From the NCBI GenBank assembly GCA_006503535.1, contig QYRS01000006.1:2728001-2792000 (forward strand): a stretch of 64,000 nt of DNA, given 5' to 3'. The DNA comes from Arthrinium phaeospermum. Its lineage: Eukaryota; Ascomycota; Sordariomycetes; Amphisphaeriales; Apiosporaceae. Under the pieces are notes generated by a model. The model searched no databases. It was given only the letters and a program-made list of their open reading frames with translations, and was not told the DNA's origin. Positions 34,705 to 47,085 of this stretch are shown piece by piece (position 1 is the first letter of the stretch; the number at the start of each line of letters is the position of its first letter). The position numbers were made by a program, and so were the translations under genes.

Positions 34705-35528
34705 ATGGCAGCAGTAAGTTCACCCTTGTCAATTGAAGTGCTACAATGCTCTGCATCACAGTCCGACCGTCTGCCGCCTCTCCAATTGAGCCGCCGATAC
34801 CTCCCAACAAATCCGTGTGCGGGATTGCAGGCATGAGCTAATTTTCCCTCTTCCCTTCCGAACAGCGAAGCGCCGCCCTCAAGCTCGACTGGGCCAAAGT
34901 GACCTCCTCCCTCGGCCTGCGTGGCCAGACGGTCGCCTCCCTCCAGGCTTTCAAGCAACGCAACGAGAACGCCCGCCGCAAGGTCCAGCTGCTGTCCGAG
35001 CAGGCCACCACCGTCGACTTCGCCCACTACCGCGGCGTCCTGAAGAACCAGGCCGTTATCGACGAGATTGAGAAGCGCTTCAAGGAGTTCAAGCCCTCGA
35101 CCTACGACCTCTCGCGCCAGCTCAAGGCCATCGAGGCCTTCGAGGTTGAGGCCGTCAAGAATGCCCAGGCTACCAAGGAGAAGGTCGACCTCGAGCTGAA
35201 GGACCTCTCGAAGACGCTGCAGAACATCGAGCAGGCCCGGCCTTTCGACGAGCTCACTGTGGTATGTGCTTCTTCTCCGCCACCAGCTTGCGCTGTGCTG
35301 CTTCGGAGGAAGAGAAGAAAGAAGAACAAGACTGATCACGTTGCGAACCACTATAGGACGAGGTCGCTGCTGCCGAGCCCTCGATCGACGAGAAGACCGC
35401 CAAGCTGGTTTCCAAGGGTCGCTGGAACGTTCCCGGCTACAAGGTATGTTCCCGTCTGTCGCTTCCGACCCTGGTATCTGGTGCTAATTGCTTTACAGGA
35501 AAAATTCGGCGATCTCTCCGTACTATAG
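34705..35528 (+). CDS. atp7: Mitochondrial ATP synthase subunit d
   Basis: Four exons (34705-34713, 34866-35261, 35357-35443 and 35499-35528) join to 173 residues, the family norm. The first exon encodes only Met-Ala-Ala and is confirmed by frame and by the following [18 protein letters not shown]. Helical, charged sequence follows ([19 protein letters not shown], then [20 protein letters not shown]), typical of the peripheral-stalk d subunit. The C-terminus is [18 protein letters not shown]. It acts in the F1Fo peripheral stalk on the matrix side of the inner membrane. The three-codon first exon makes the gene easy to mis-start at an internal Met. Confidence 0.95.
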
Positions 35529-38500
35529 ACGTCCCGCTGCGACAACTCACTCTTCCATTTCATATGTGTACTCTAGCATTGTAGATAGCAAGTCAGGAAG
35601 AAGCGCCGGCAGAGTAGAGCCGATCGGTCAATCGAGAAATATCCTAATTTTCCCAACCGACCTCGTCTCTAAATAGTTCCCTCACCCTGGACCTCCGGAA
35701 CTGACATGCAGGTTTCGACACGAACCACTCTTGCGGCCATACCCGGAATCGACCTGTTACCTGTCATTAAAGGTACGTTGCGCTCCCCGACTGTGTCACG
35801 CAGGCTTTTTCCTTTTGTTCCGTTATTTTGACATGATGTTTTGCAAAATGTATTTGCTACTTCAGAGCTTGCTTCGGCTTGCCATGAGACAATCTTTCAC
35901 CATTGCCCTGATCAAACCCAACACTTATACAATTTATGACGTTTGAAGACCGCGTTTCTACGAGCAGTCTCGCTAACTTTACTTCAAGGTTCAGAATTTC
36001 CACCGTAAGCTACGGAACTACCACACCGGACGCCAATGCGACAAGCTGAGTCATTGCCACTTGGTACAGGGAGTTGACCATGCCGTCACTACTTCTCAGC
36101 TACGATGTGAAGATTATCTCGTGATTGTCCCTGTCGGGATAGTATGCTGCCATTAGCCCCCTGAGTCCTTTGGCCACGCTCCCCTGTCGATTAGTATCTG
36201 GCTTGTCCAAGTTGACGGCAAAATTATCACATTCACATACGTTATCATGTGACTGCTATAGCCAAATGCCTTCGATACAGATGTTTACCACACATCCAGC
36301 CCCTAACTACCTATATAGGAAATCACAACCAGGGTAGGGCTTTGCTCAAGAGCTAGCTGTATCAACAGACTACATCCAAGAAGGTCGTGGGCAATCAGGA
36401 ACGCCACTGAATCGATTATCTGGGAATACAATCTTGTTGCTGCGAAACAGATGCGGATATGATCAAGCGGCCGGGTGGTGTGGTGGGTTGGTTATACGTC
36501 TTTTATATACGTTGTCAAATAGAGAATCCAAGGCACATGTGCACGACTATCCGCAGGGGTCATAAGTTCCCTGCACAACATCTTAACAGGCAGCTTCTGG
36601 CACTCGCACCGCTCCTTATCCTTTCTTAGTGACTACGACTCCTGGTGAGAGAACACTGGGATCATATGCTCGGCCGAAGGGGTCCCTTTCACAACCATCA
36701 CCATCATCGTTCTGTTCGAGAAGCGCGCGTTCACCCAGCCAGCTATATCATGAGGATATACATCAGGCTTCCAATGGGTCATTTTCTGGATTACCACCCA
36801 TCCGTCTGCTCAGCCATTTCTTGCCTCGAGCGATCCATGGAGAGGAAAAGGGATGCGCATTGTTGATGGCGAAGATCCAGGATCATGACATTGAATGATT
36901 CACCCACCAGTATTGCCAGTTAGTTACCTTGGGCACATAAACCAACGGCGAAGGAGTCCCGTTCTGGTCTGTCGCTAGCTTGCCTGCGTCTCTCAGGGAG
37001 ACTTGCAACCGCTTGGGGGAGCGCAGGCCGTTACCCATCTTCTCAGGGGCACCGATCAAAAGCAGCCCGAATCCTGCCACTGGAAAGCCTACTTTTAGGG
37101 TTGGAAAGCTTAGAGGCCGGGTCGTAGAACAATAAAGATCTCGAGAGGCCCTACATGGATATTAGTCTGGCTATCTGTTAATTCACGGCCGTAGAATTTG
37201 GGGGCAAGACTCGACATTTGGAAAGGGGGAGGGGGCAAGGAGTAATGTAATACTACACACTTCTGCCGATCCTTCCACAGTTGGCATACGCCATGGTGCC
37301 ATGCACCAGAGTTCGAAAAATCATAGTAGCGTAGGCCGTGATGGCATGAGACTCATGGCTAACCCCTTTCTCTCTTTCTTTTAATCTTTATCCAATGTTT
37401 CTTTCGAGCTGTATATGACGTTCATGAATCAATGCGGTGCGTAAAAAGCACACAACAATGACCGTCAGTCGCATGACTGGCCTTCCTTCCAATGGTTTTT
37501 CTGTGCCTCCCTTTTGTGTTCCAGTTTGTTGACTGGGGGGACTTGCCGTCGATTATGCATTGTCACGAGGCTGACAGGATGGGAAAATTCGAACAATATC
37601 GCATCTTCAGGTACCATGAAACTACGGTGGGAGCCCAGAGAGCGAAATATAGGCCCACCATTACTATGGATACGATTTACCCCTATATCATGCACCCAAA
37701 CATGTGTTGAAGGGACAAGAGAGGACGGTCCATAAAGTATGAAGCAGATAAGATCCAATCTCAGTTGCTACGGGTGCGTGTTGTTGGTATCCCCGGCACC
37801 GGCACTTGATTGAGATTGAGACATTTTGCCAGGACTGGCATGCCTCCAGGCTTACCAGGCCGTTTCCCGACAATGCGGGATATTATCTTGCCTGTTGTAA
37901 CAGCACCAACTTGTGCGCCCTCGTTCCAGGCGTCTATATCGGTTGGGTTATTTCCATTATCTCTTGTGCCACAATCGGACAAATCTGTGTTCTGCATATC
38001 TGGTCGGCTCTCGCACGGGGATTGCTCGGATATAGGATCGGTCGCAGGGTGACTTCATATGGGGTATGGGGGCTTCCAGGTTTAGTTTTAAGGAGCGGCG
38101 TTGCCGTAGTTCCCGTTATTGATCATGATGTTTCGCAGCGAAGGTAGGTTGAAGAGACCTAGTCTCGCAGTTAATGCTCGGTTGGTCAGGTGAGATAGTC
38201 ATACAATGCGCGGGAATAGGGGGGCATCGCCACGAGGATGATCTAAGCAGAGAGAAAATGAAAAGGGAGAAGGCAGGTGATCAGAGGCCATTGTCAAGTA
38301 CGCGTGGTTCGCACATCACCCTTCCCCAAAAACAACAGCAGCAGGATGCGTGCAATCTTTGGGCCGCGGGCCATAGCTTCCAAGACCGGTTTGAATTGGC
38401 AAGAAAACGCATAATGTTCGATCGCGGAAATATTCTGATACTGTAGAGTCGCTGCTAGAATGTAAGTTTCGGAGACGGAAGGTCGCTGTTGTTGACGGCC

Positions 38501-41488
38501 AGTCAAGGAGGAGAGTTGAAGGCGATGGCAGAAGTGTCGTGTCGGTGAATCCAACCACTCCGAAGGGTGGTCGCGACTGTCAGTGCAGTCTCGGTGAGAG
38601 GTCGCAAATCTTCATCGTCGGATGAGCTGACGTGAAGCTCGGGGCAGAATATTGTGTCGATCTTCGTGGCTATTTTGAATTGCATCGCTCGAGGTGGAGG
38701 GTGTCGTTGACTATGCAGGCTTGTCGTATCCTCGTTTCCATCATGTCCATGGTCATCTCGGTATGGTTTGAGTACTCAGAGTACTTGCTGGTAGACGGCC
38801 GGTTGTTAAGGTTAAGAAGTTGCTTCTTGATCGGTGGTATTGGGCTTTTTTTGAAATTCGAACCCCTGTAGAGTTTAGGACGAGGACGAGCCGTCAACAT
38901 TCGCGAAAGGACTGAGAGCTCAAGATCATATCCCTCACAAGATTCCGGATGCCTACGAAATGCCAATTGAGTAGCAGAAGACAAAGCAACAACAAGAGAT
39001 TGCCTACTGCTGTCACAGTGTGTCATGACAAGGGCCCTCCCCCCCTTTCCCTCACTTCGCGACAGCTCTAGCCTGCCGCAACTTAGGTGGCTAGTGGTCG
39101 CGAGCTTCAGGGCTTCAGAGCCGGGCTATCGATGCCTTTCGCAGCTTACACAACAGAATGCCCTGGCACCTGGGTCTTGCCCACCAGACAAAAGTAGGGG
39201 AGGGGAGATGCCCGCTGGAGACCAATTTCTCGAGTGCGCCCGCCAATCAGAAGGCTTGCTTAGCTCGGGCTTCAGGTCCGAGGGTATCCATTCAGAGCAT
39301 CCACCCGTAGACCAACTGGCCTAATGTACCGTCTGAACTTACTCTTATGCCCAGAAAACATGGATGATGGCGCTTCCGTAGCTCGTAACTTGGTGGCTTG
39401 AAGCATCAGATGAGATGTAGCCTCAACTGGCTGCCTTACAGCAAACGTACTGCGTGCCCAAGAGTATTCAACACCACTTCAAGACGTAGCGGTGATCGAA
39501 TTGGCGCATGGGGCTACCGAGATCATACAGTAGTGGTCCAGTGAACATGATGATGGCCGCCCCAGGGTATGTAATAAAAATTGAAACCTATATTTGGACT
39601 GGCCGTGTCAATAATACAGTACCTCCTCATACGCCGGCAGGCACCTGGCATCTCCCGCAGGAGCCTGAGTGAAGCAAACTTCTGATCGGTTATTATGAGG
39701 ACCAAATAATACTGCTTCATATTGGGGACTGGTGGAGATGACGGCAAGTGGCAATGGCGCTTCAACCAGGCCGCTGTGTTAAGATCGGGACTACATATCA
39801 CAATGCAAGCTAACTGTAACATGCGATTCAACCTTGAAGAGATTGTGACAGGGCGTTTGCACAGATGTTCATCCAGGGCATTCCTGTCACCAGTGTCCAG
39901 CTTTGCTTTCTCGTCCCGGGCTCGAGGCTGCCGGGGTACCAATGCTGTAGCCAGTCGGGGAGTTCTCGATAGGCACCCGAAGCTGAGATCTATGGCTCTG
40001 GCATAGGAACCAGAGGCTTCAGGGCCGTCGTAATATCGGTCGCCACTGTGTGACCACGAGGCGGATACATAAGGCCGGCAGCCGGACCAAGAAGGCAATG
40101 ACATCAAAGAATGGGCGAGGCCTGAGGCGCTGTCCTAGACAAAAATGTAGATGAACAGGATAATTGTCGATTATTGGCTGATTATTCCCGGGCGAGAGTC
40201 GCCAGGGACAGAAGTAGCACAGATGGCCGAGGAAAATCTGATCCACATCATTTTCGGAAGCAGACATGACGATCACTGCTCGCATCGATATCTCCCGGCG
40301 AGCAAAGAAACAATGTCGGCTTCATTCCCTTGTCGTGATAGGCGAAGTGGACCTTTCGTCCGATGATGGAAGATTGACAGCACCGCCGTTAAGACGGAGC
40401 CACGGAAGCAGAGCAAAGACATGAGACACTAATGCCCAGACTGCAGTGTTGGGGCATCGGCATACTACTAAGTAGCAGGTGGGATGGGCAGATAAGTAGG
40501 TTTATGTAGTTGGGCGGAAGCTAAAACTGTCTTCTTGATGGCCGCATGGAGTCTGGACAAGGCAATGAATTGTAATAAGAGGGAGATCGACATTTGTGTC
40601 CATGGGCTACTTGTGGTAGTCGTCGCAAACCGTGGTTAACCTTAGTTGTTTTGTAGCTTACCTAGGCTGCCTTCGCGGCTGGCTTCTCCAATTTTGCTCC
40701 CTCCCTTTTGGTGAAGTAACGAATAGTCCCAGAACGTGTCGTACAGTATCGCGTACTGTCTGTGACTCGCCACCCAAGGTATAGAGGCCTTCCTCAGATC
40801 ACGATCCGTCTTCGCCATCGGGGATAGCCTTGCTTGCTCCAAGCCATTGATTGCAATGCAGTAGGTACTGTACGACGTACACCATGCTGTTTATGTATTC
40901 GCTCTCCTCGCCCGCGTTCGTTTCAAACACCATGGTACAATACATCTGGGCTTCGGTACCTGGATCGGGGTCCTTCAAGAGGCATGTATCTCGAGGTCAA
41001 GTCGGCCATGGGGTCATGTCCATCAACAAGTCTCTCTCTGGTCCACGACCCCCCTGGCTTTTGAGTTGCAATGGCCCAAGCCCAGCACTGGACCTTTCTT
41101 GAGGTATTAGACCAAGCGCTAGAGACATTCGGACGCCTAACCGAAACCAATCTGGCCAATCAGCGCCCGGGCTAGCCACTGCTCCTGCCTCGATGTTTGG
41201 CTTGTTCAGGGCCACAGGCTCAGGTTATTGCTATCCCTCAGGTATGGTATGATAGCTGTTCTGTAAGATGTACTTGTATCTCGTTGCTGCCGGCTGCTGG
41301 TGCCGCCGCCGCCGCAGGCTTCTTTCTTATGCACTTGGATGATTCCATTTCCGGGGGGCTGCCTTATTCTGGTGAAACTGCTCCATCAAATTGAATTGGA
41401 CCAGGCCTGCCTAAATCCGCCAAGCGAACGCACCACTTGTCTTGTCTGTCTGCCATGTTGGATCCCTCCAGTCGACAACTTCAGAAAT
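35529..41488. other. 6-kb gene-poor region
   Basis: No frame here has a recognisable domain. The longest, 39523-40107 on the minus strand (194 codons) and 37806-38147 on the plus strand, read like non-coding sequence with mixed composition. I saw no transposase, integrase, reverse transcriptase, long terminal repeat or terminal inverted repeat. The last few hundred bases should contain the promoter of the Zn2Cys6 gene. Confidence 0.45.
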
Positions 41489-44042
41489 ATGCTACCGAGG
41501 AAATACGTTTCCCTCCTGCCAGCTTCAGGGCCGCGAAACGAAGCCGATCAATCCTCCTCCTCCGGGAACACCCAAGAGGACACCAACAAACGAAAGCGCA
41601 TCGGCACCCAGATAGCTTGTAATTCTTGCCGTGTCAAGAAGACCAGAGTGGGTACCCCCCCTTCATCGCTTGGAGGTGATGCGGCTCTCCGCTGGTCTGC
41701 CACCTATCTTGCACGGAGTGTTGGCTGAACTGACTCCTGCCAAAGTGCGATGGCCGGCGGCCAACTTGCGGGCCTTGTCGGAAGCGGACCACCGCCTGCA
41801 CCTATAGCGCAAGAAAGGATCTCGGCGAAGAAGCGCACGAGATACTCGAGTTGCTCAAGTGGCTACCCGAGCATCGTGCCTTTGATGTCTTGAAAGTCCT
41901 CAGGGCCAATGGCGGTGACTGCGCCGCCGCGCTATCCGTCATCAAAAGCGGCCCAGGGGGGACCCGAAGACCCTCTGACTGCAGTGTCCCCCAAGACGAG
42001 ATACCGGCACAGTCCCCCATGGAAATCGAGTTGATGACACGCCATCCAATAGCATACCCCATGCTACAGCCCATTTCTGTCGCCGCTCTAAGCGAGAGCA
42101 ATCTACTTCGTACGGTCAATTCCAATCGTCCTACCGAGTTATCTTTCCAGCGGTAAGTAGAGCTGTGCTCTGGCCTCACGAGCAACCAGCCCGTCCAGGT
42201 TCCAACCGAATGGTAGCGCTTAACTTCTATAGCCCCTTTGATTCTCGAGCTCCTCTAATCGCCGGAGAGCCATTCAACATCGACGCGGATTCAGCTGTCA
42301 AACTTTACCGCCACCATGGAGCGCCAGAAGAACCAATTCCCATCTCGAGAGACTACTGCGATCATCGACTATCCGCGTTGCATATATCGGCCTGGACAAC
42401 CGTACAGATCAGCAACGAGCTCGCTGCGCGCATCATATCTTTGTATCTGAAAACGGACCATCCAATGCTGGGGACATTTGACCCAGATCTGTTCGTATCA
42501 GACTTGATCGCACGGCAGGGGAGGTTCTGTTCATCGTTGCTGGTGAACGCACTGCTATATTGGGGCGCGGTATGTATGCAACCACTGCTACGAGCGGATT
42601 GTCACTGACCTCCCACGGTAGCAAATGTATAGTGCAATCGACAAGGAAGTGAACAAGCATGCCCGACTTTTCTGTGCAGAGGCCGAACGTCTGTGGTCAG
42701 AAGTCAAACATACGGATACACTCCTGAACATGGCCGGAGCCCAGCTCTTGAGTCTCGCATTCATGGGCCACGGCAAAGACCACGCCTGCCTGAAATACCT
42801 CGCAGAAGCTGTCGACATGGGAGTGAGACTGAGACTATTCGGCAGAGTTGACGCAATCGGGGAGGAAACCCAACGCGAGATGTCGGTAGATGACCAGAGC
42901 GCTATGTCATTCGCGGCTTGGGGTATATTCAACTGGAGCGTGTAAGCCAAGAACAACTCCTAGTTCAACAGAACATGCAACTCACGAGTGCTTCAGTTTG
43001 ACTGCTATCTTTTACCGACAGCCAGGAATTGCATATCCGGAATCTCCGCCCTTCTTAATTACCCCTGGCAACATTCGAACCAGACAGGGTACTCCCGCAA
43101 CCGACGAGTGCTCGATCGGAGAGGCTTCCGCATCGGTGAAACGCAACCTTCCTGCATACATGGGTTCAACTTTCACATTTCTTTGCCAACTATGGCGTAT
43201 TGTGCATGGGCTCATGCAGAAGTATTACAACGAAAAGAATAAAGTGATGGAACCTCCATGGCTCGACTTTGCCGAGCTGAAGTATCACGAACTCCTGGCT
43301 TGGATGCAAAACTTGCCAGCGGAGTTGGCACGCGGAGAGGATAACCCGCATCATGTTGTGGTGTTTCAGTACGTTTTGTTCAACAGTCGTTCACGCTCCT
43401 CCCATTGGTGGTAGTGGGCCACGAACAGTAGCTGAACAATGTAGTATATGGATCCATGCGGTGGTACTCGATTTATTCCGGCCCTTTGTCAAAGAACCGG
43501 GAATGAGGCATACCAGACTGAAGACATTCTCGGCAAGGCAATCTTCGCCAGGAGCTGCCTTCGATGCATCAGTCGAACAGCTCAAGCGTCTCATTATCGA
43601 TTACCGGACCAGCTATGAATCGTCAGCATATACAATTCTGTGGCACACGGCCCTCATGTACGTTGCCAATGCAGTTCTCGTCTCCAAGGGCGCAGACTGG
43701 CGGGTGTACTTCCTCCTGTGCATATACGGCTACGAGAGCCTAAACCGGCCATTCCGCGTGTCTGAAGCGATCGGCACCAGTTTGCTGACCATGACACTCC
43801 GCAACTCAGATATCACCATTGAGGAGGCCCGACTTCTGCTGTTGGAATTGAAAGAACGAGGCCTGGCACAATTGCATAGTGAAGGTACTATCAGGGCCAC
43901 CTTTATGGGCGATCTTGAGCTGGCCATGTCGGACCCTGAAGCGGCTAGAGTGGAGAACTTGGCCAACAGCTTTGAGGACATGGTATTGTTCCGAGAATTC
44001 GTCAACGAAGGACCGATTGAGGATGGATCAATGGCGGACTGA
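41489..44042 (+). CDS. Zn(II)2Cys6 fungal-specific transcription factor
   Basis: Six exons (41489-41647, 41746-42152, 42233-42569, 42622-42941, 42997-43368 and 43445-44042) join without a frame break to about 730 residues. The binuclear cluster is complete and canonical: Cys44, 47, 54, 61, 64 and 71 (C-x2-C-x6-C-x6-C-x2-C-x6-C, seen as CNSCRVKKTR joined across the first intron to CDGRRPTCGPCRKRTTAC). The middle part (about 200-520) resembles the fungal-specific transcription-factor domain, with FDPDLF, LLVNALLYWGA and a helical region with LSLAFMGHGKDHACLKYLAEA. It probably binds CGG-type half-sites in the nucleus; targets are unknown. The ATG at 41489 is the closest in-frame start to the cluster; an earlier ATG at 41455 is in another frame. 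It converges on the CFEM receptor-like gene, with 1.3 kb between them. Confidence 0.9.
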
Positions 44043-45367
44043 TCCCATATCGCTGTCGGGAAAGCATAATAAGCGATCGCGTTTCCCTTCTCGCAGGCCA
44101 AGGGGAAACGCATGAAGTTGCTTGCTGGTGGAAAATTAGGCATCGGGGAGGCCCATATGTTGCAACGTTTATGTCAACGTCGGTGCGGCGTCTAGCACTG
44201 ATTGGTAGGTTCCGGCGATTAGGTGTGGCCGCGACGGAAGTCTGCTTCCTCTGACCTTGCCCTTTCGCTCAACTCTGCTAGCCAAGCTTCCTCGGTGCCC
44301 GACTGACTCAAGATCAGCTACACTCCAGGAATGCCCCCAGATTCAATCCATCCATTTTATCCCATCTTTTCTTGCGTAGCGGGAAGCGGGCAATTACTAA
44401 CGGATTCATGATTGATACCCTTCTTTGCAATAATATCATTAACTCGGGGCGCAGACCAGTCAGCCGGAGGTTTTGCTTCATTCAATAACTCTCACCCTCA
44501 ACTCTCTCCATAGCACACCAGTTGAATGGGATTTGGTTGCTACTCACCGTCTACATTACGAGGGACCATCCACCCATACATAATATCTGGCGCTGTTCAG
44601 GGTTAATGAAGGCTATTGAGGACCGCTGAATGACCGCCGTCTCTTATACCTTAGGTACGTGGCTGTGAAACCGCGCCATCATATTCTGTCTTTGCCTACC
44701 TCAGCCCATGCCCGGATGCCATGGAATAACCATCGTTATGCTGCTCAAAGACAGGAATTGATCAATCATTGACTGTTTTCGATATCCGCAAGAGCCGTCC
44801 ATGTAAACACCTCTTCAGATTGAATCAACCGGTGATACGCTATGTTACCCATTCTGCCGATCCATAGTCAGCATACTTCGTTTCATGTCCCAATACTTAA
44901 GGTACACAGACACAATGCCATTCAGTACCATCTCGGACTTATGGAATGGCCATAAGCTGCTTTGGGAAAATATGTGCACTACTGTCGGTACTGGGCTTTG
45001 GACGTATCTAGTATGCTGTACTCGGTCCGTGCTTGGGATTGCAATCTGTGCTGGTCTGCGTACTGGGCATCATGAACTACATGTAACGATTGTGACTATG
45101 GGAATTCTGACACTATTATTTCCAAGCCGATATCGCATGGGTAAACAAATGTATCCCTCAGCTTTCAAACCGATCTACGAATGTGTAAGTCAAAGCAAGG
45201 CACTTACTTGGGTCATGCTAAGGGGCTCAAGACGGCGAGCGGCTACATATCTTACGGGCACTTGTCCAGGGAGCCTTCAAGGCAAGGACAAGAGGTTAAG
45301 ATGATAGGTATAATAGTCTTTAACATTCGGAAAAGGGTAATAAGTATGTCAAACGAAAAACCATAAG
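44043..45367. other. Convergent spacer
   Basis: 1.3 kb between the 3' ends of the Zn2Cys6 gene and the CFEM receptor gene. An open frame at 44885-45304 has hydrophobic patches but no recognisable domain, so I do not call it. Confidence 0.5.
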
Positions 45368-47085
45368 TCAAGCCAACCAAGAAGCATCATACGCGTCCTG
45401 GCAACTTTTCATTTCGCTCTTCCTGTCAATCCGCGTCTCCAAGCGAATCCCGTCTTGTTGTGGTTGGCGCCAACGGCCGCCCATCTCATCTTCCTCTCTC
45501 TTCCCCTCCTCCGCTGTGTAGCTGTTGTTGTGGTCCTGCCTCTTCTGTGGCTGCCCTCCTGTCACCAGCGACCCCTTGCGGCACACGGTGCTCACCTTGG
45601 AGCTATCGTTTCCCTTGCCGAAGCTCTGGTACCCGAAGCTGCCGCCCTCGAGCGACGTGTTGACCCGGGTCTTGACCCTTATAAATAGAAGCTTGATGGC
45701 CGGTGCTGCGACGCATAGGTGCGCCACCATGGCTTCGACGCACGTCCACACAAATACGGGCGCGTTGGTGTACGTAGCATCGGTGAAGCTCTTGAGCGTC
45801 TGCAGGGAGGGGATCCGGAGGACGGCCACTAAGATGACGCTGTGTGAAGTTAGCTACAATGACTTTCTTTCATGCGTCGTAAGAGGGACGGAAGTTGGGT
45901 TTGGTGAACTCACATTGCGCCCAGGCTCAGCAGCCCGATGACTTCGGCCTTCTGTCGCGTCGACATTTTGAGCTTGACGAGGATCGGCAGCGGAATGACC
46001 AAGATGGCCGCCTCGGTGAAGATGTTGACGGCCGCGTTGGCGAGCGCCACGACTGTGAGGTCCAGACACTGGGCCTCGCCGTGCTGCAGCGTCCAGGCCG
46101 CCGAGACCGGGTTGCACTGGAAGATGTCGAGCGCGATCAGCAGTAGCGAGACCACGACCAGCAGCGCGAGGGCCGCGGTGCAGACGTGGCGGAAGCGCCG
46201 CCCCGGGAACAGGCGCAGGTACAGACACAGGATCGAGATCTTGAGCGCGAGAATGTTGAAGGCCCAGAGGATCTGACAGATATAGACTGTTTGGGTTGGA
46301 TTTGGAACACGTTAGCAGGCCAGTCAAACAACTCGCATGTGTTACATCAGGGGAGTACTCACACCACGCCCACAGCTTTGGGGCATCTTCGGCCTCGATT
46401 TGGAATAAGTGTTTCCCGAATCCATGGGTTGCCACTGCAGTACATTAGTAAAGCATCGCGAGGACGACGGGTTCTCGACGCAACATACTCAGGTTGGCAA
46501 AGACGGTCATGGGTATAACGAAGCCAATGGAAATGGTGTGGAACAGGTCGTCCCACCAGCAGTATCTGCTGATGGCCAGCCGAGAGATCATGCGCAAAAC
46601 GTAGGCGACGAGGATGACAACGCCGGACGCTATTGAGATACCGAGAATCATGTCCTGCCGCGTCTCGGTTGGACGGTGACACTGCTTCGCATCGACCTTG
46701 GCGAGCCCGATCGCCTCAGCGATGGTGCAGTCGTTGATGACACACTCGGTCAAGAGCCCGTACAGAGGCTCGCTGGCGCACTGACACTCGATGTCGAGGA
46801 AGCCGCATCCCACCTTTGGGGCTTCTTGGACGATACATTTTAGCTGCGGGGGGAGAAGAAACTCGTCAGTTGCGGGGAAGCCAACAACCACCTCACAGGG
46901 GGGCTTATAACGGCGACTTACGGCACACGGGACAGTTCCTTGAGCAGGTCTGTCGCGGCAGCGGCTCTCGTCGACTCTAGGTGGCCGGCGGTCGTCGACT
47001 GGTTTGTTGCTGCGCCCAGGGCAACGGCGGCCCAACAAAGGAGAAGACACAACAGCCACATGGTATCGTGCTTCAGGTCCAGCAT
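45368..47085 (-). CDS. CFEM-domain seven-helix (rhodopsin/Pth11-like) membrane protein, apparent frameshift
   Basis: Proposed exons are 47085-46922, 46843-46489, 46434-46363, 46286-45914 and 45839-45368, about 478 residues if the frame were continuous. Parts in order: a signal peptide (MWLLCLLLCWAAVALGA, in the frame of the ATG at 47085); an eight-cysteine CFEM domain starting VPCALKC and ending DAKQC; seven hydrophobic segments of the fungal rhodopsin-like domain (first GISIASGVVILVAYVLRM; later FNILALKISILCLYLRLF, LLVVVSLLLIALDIFQCNP and NIFTEAAILVIPLPILVKL); and a hydrophilic cytoplasmic tail. Such proteins, including Pth11 of rice blast, are putative surface receptors. In exon 1 the signal-peptide frame and the CFEM frame differ by one base just before the CFEM start (about 46935-46950). 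No GT-AG intron reconciles them, so the gene is either a pseudogene, a natural variant or affected by a sequence error. The other exons are intact. Confidence 0.8.

Noticed and set aside
38850..38875. tRNA-like TTCGAACCCC sequence
   Set aside because: Resembles a B-box, but no acceptor stem or cloverleaf could be drawn around it.
39523..40107. 194-codon minus-strand frame
   Set aside because: No recognisable domain and mixed composition within a gene-poor region.
44885..45304. 139-codon plus-strand frame with hydrophobic patches
   Set aside because: No domain and lies between two convergent 3' ends; judged non-coding.
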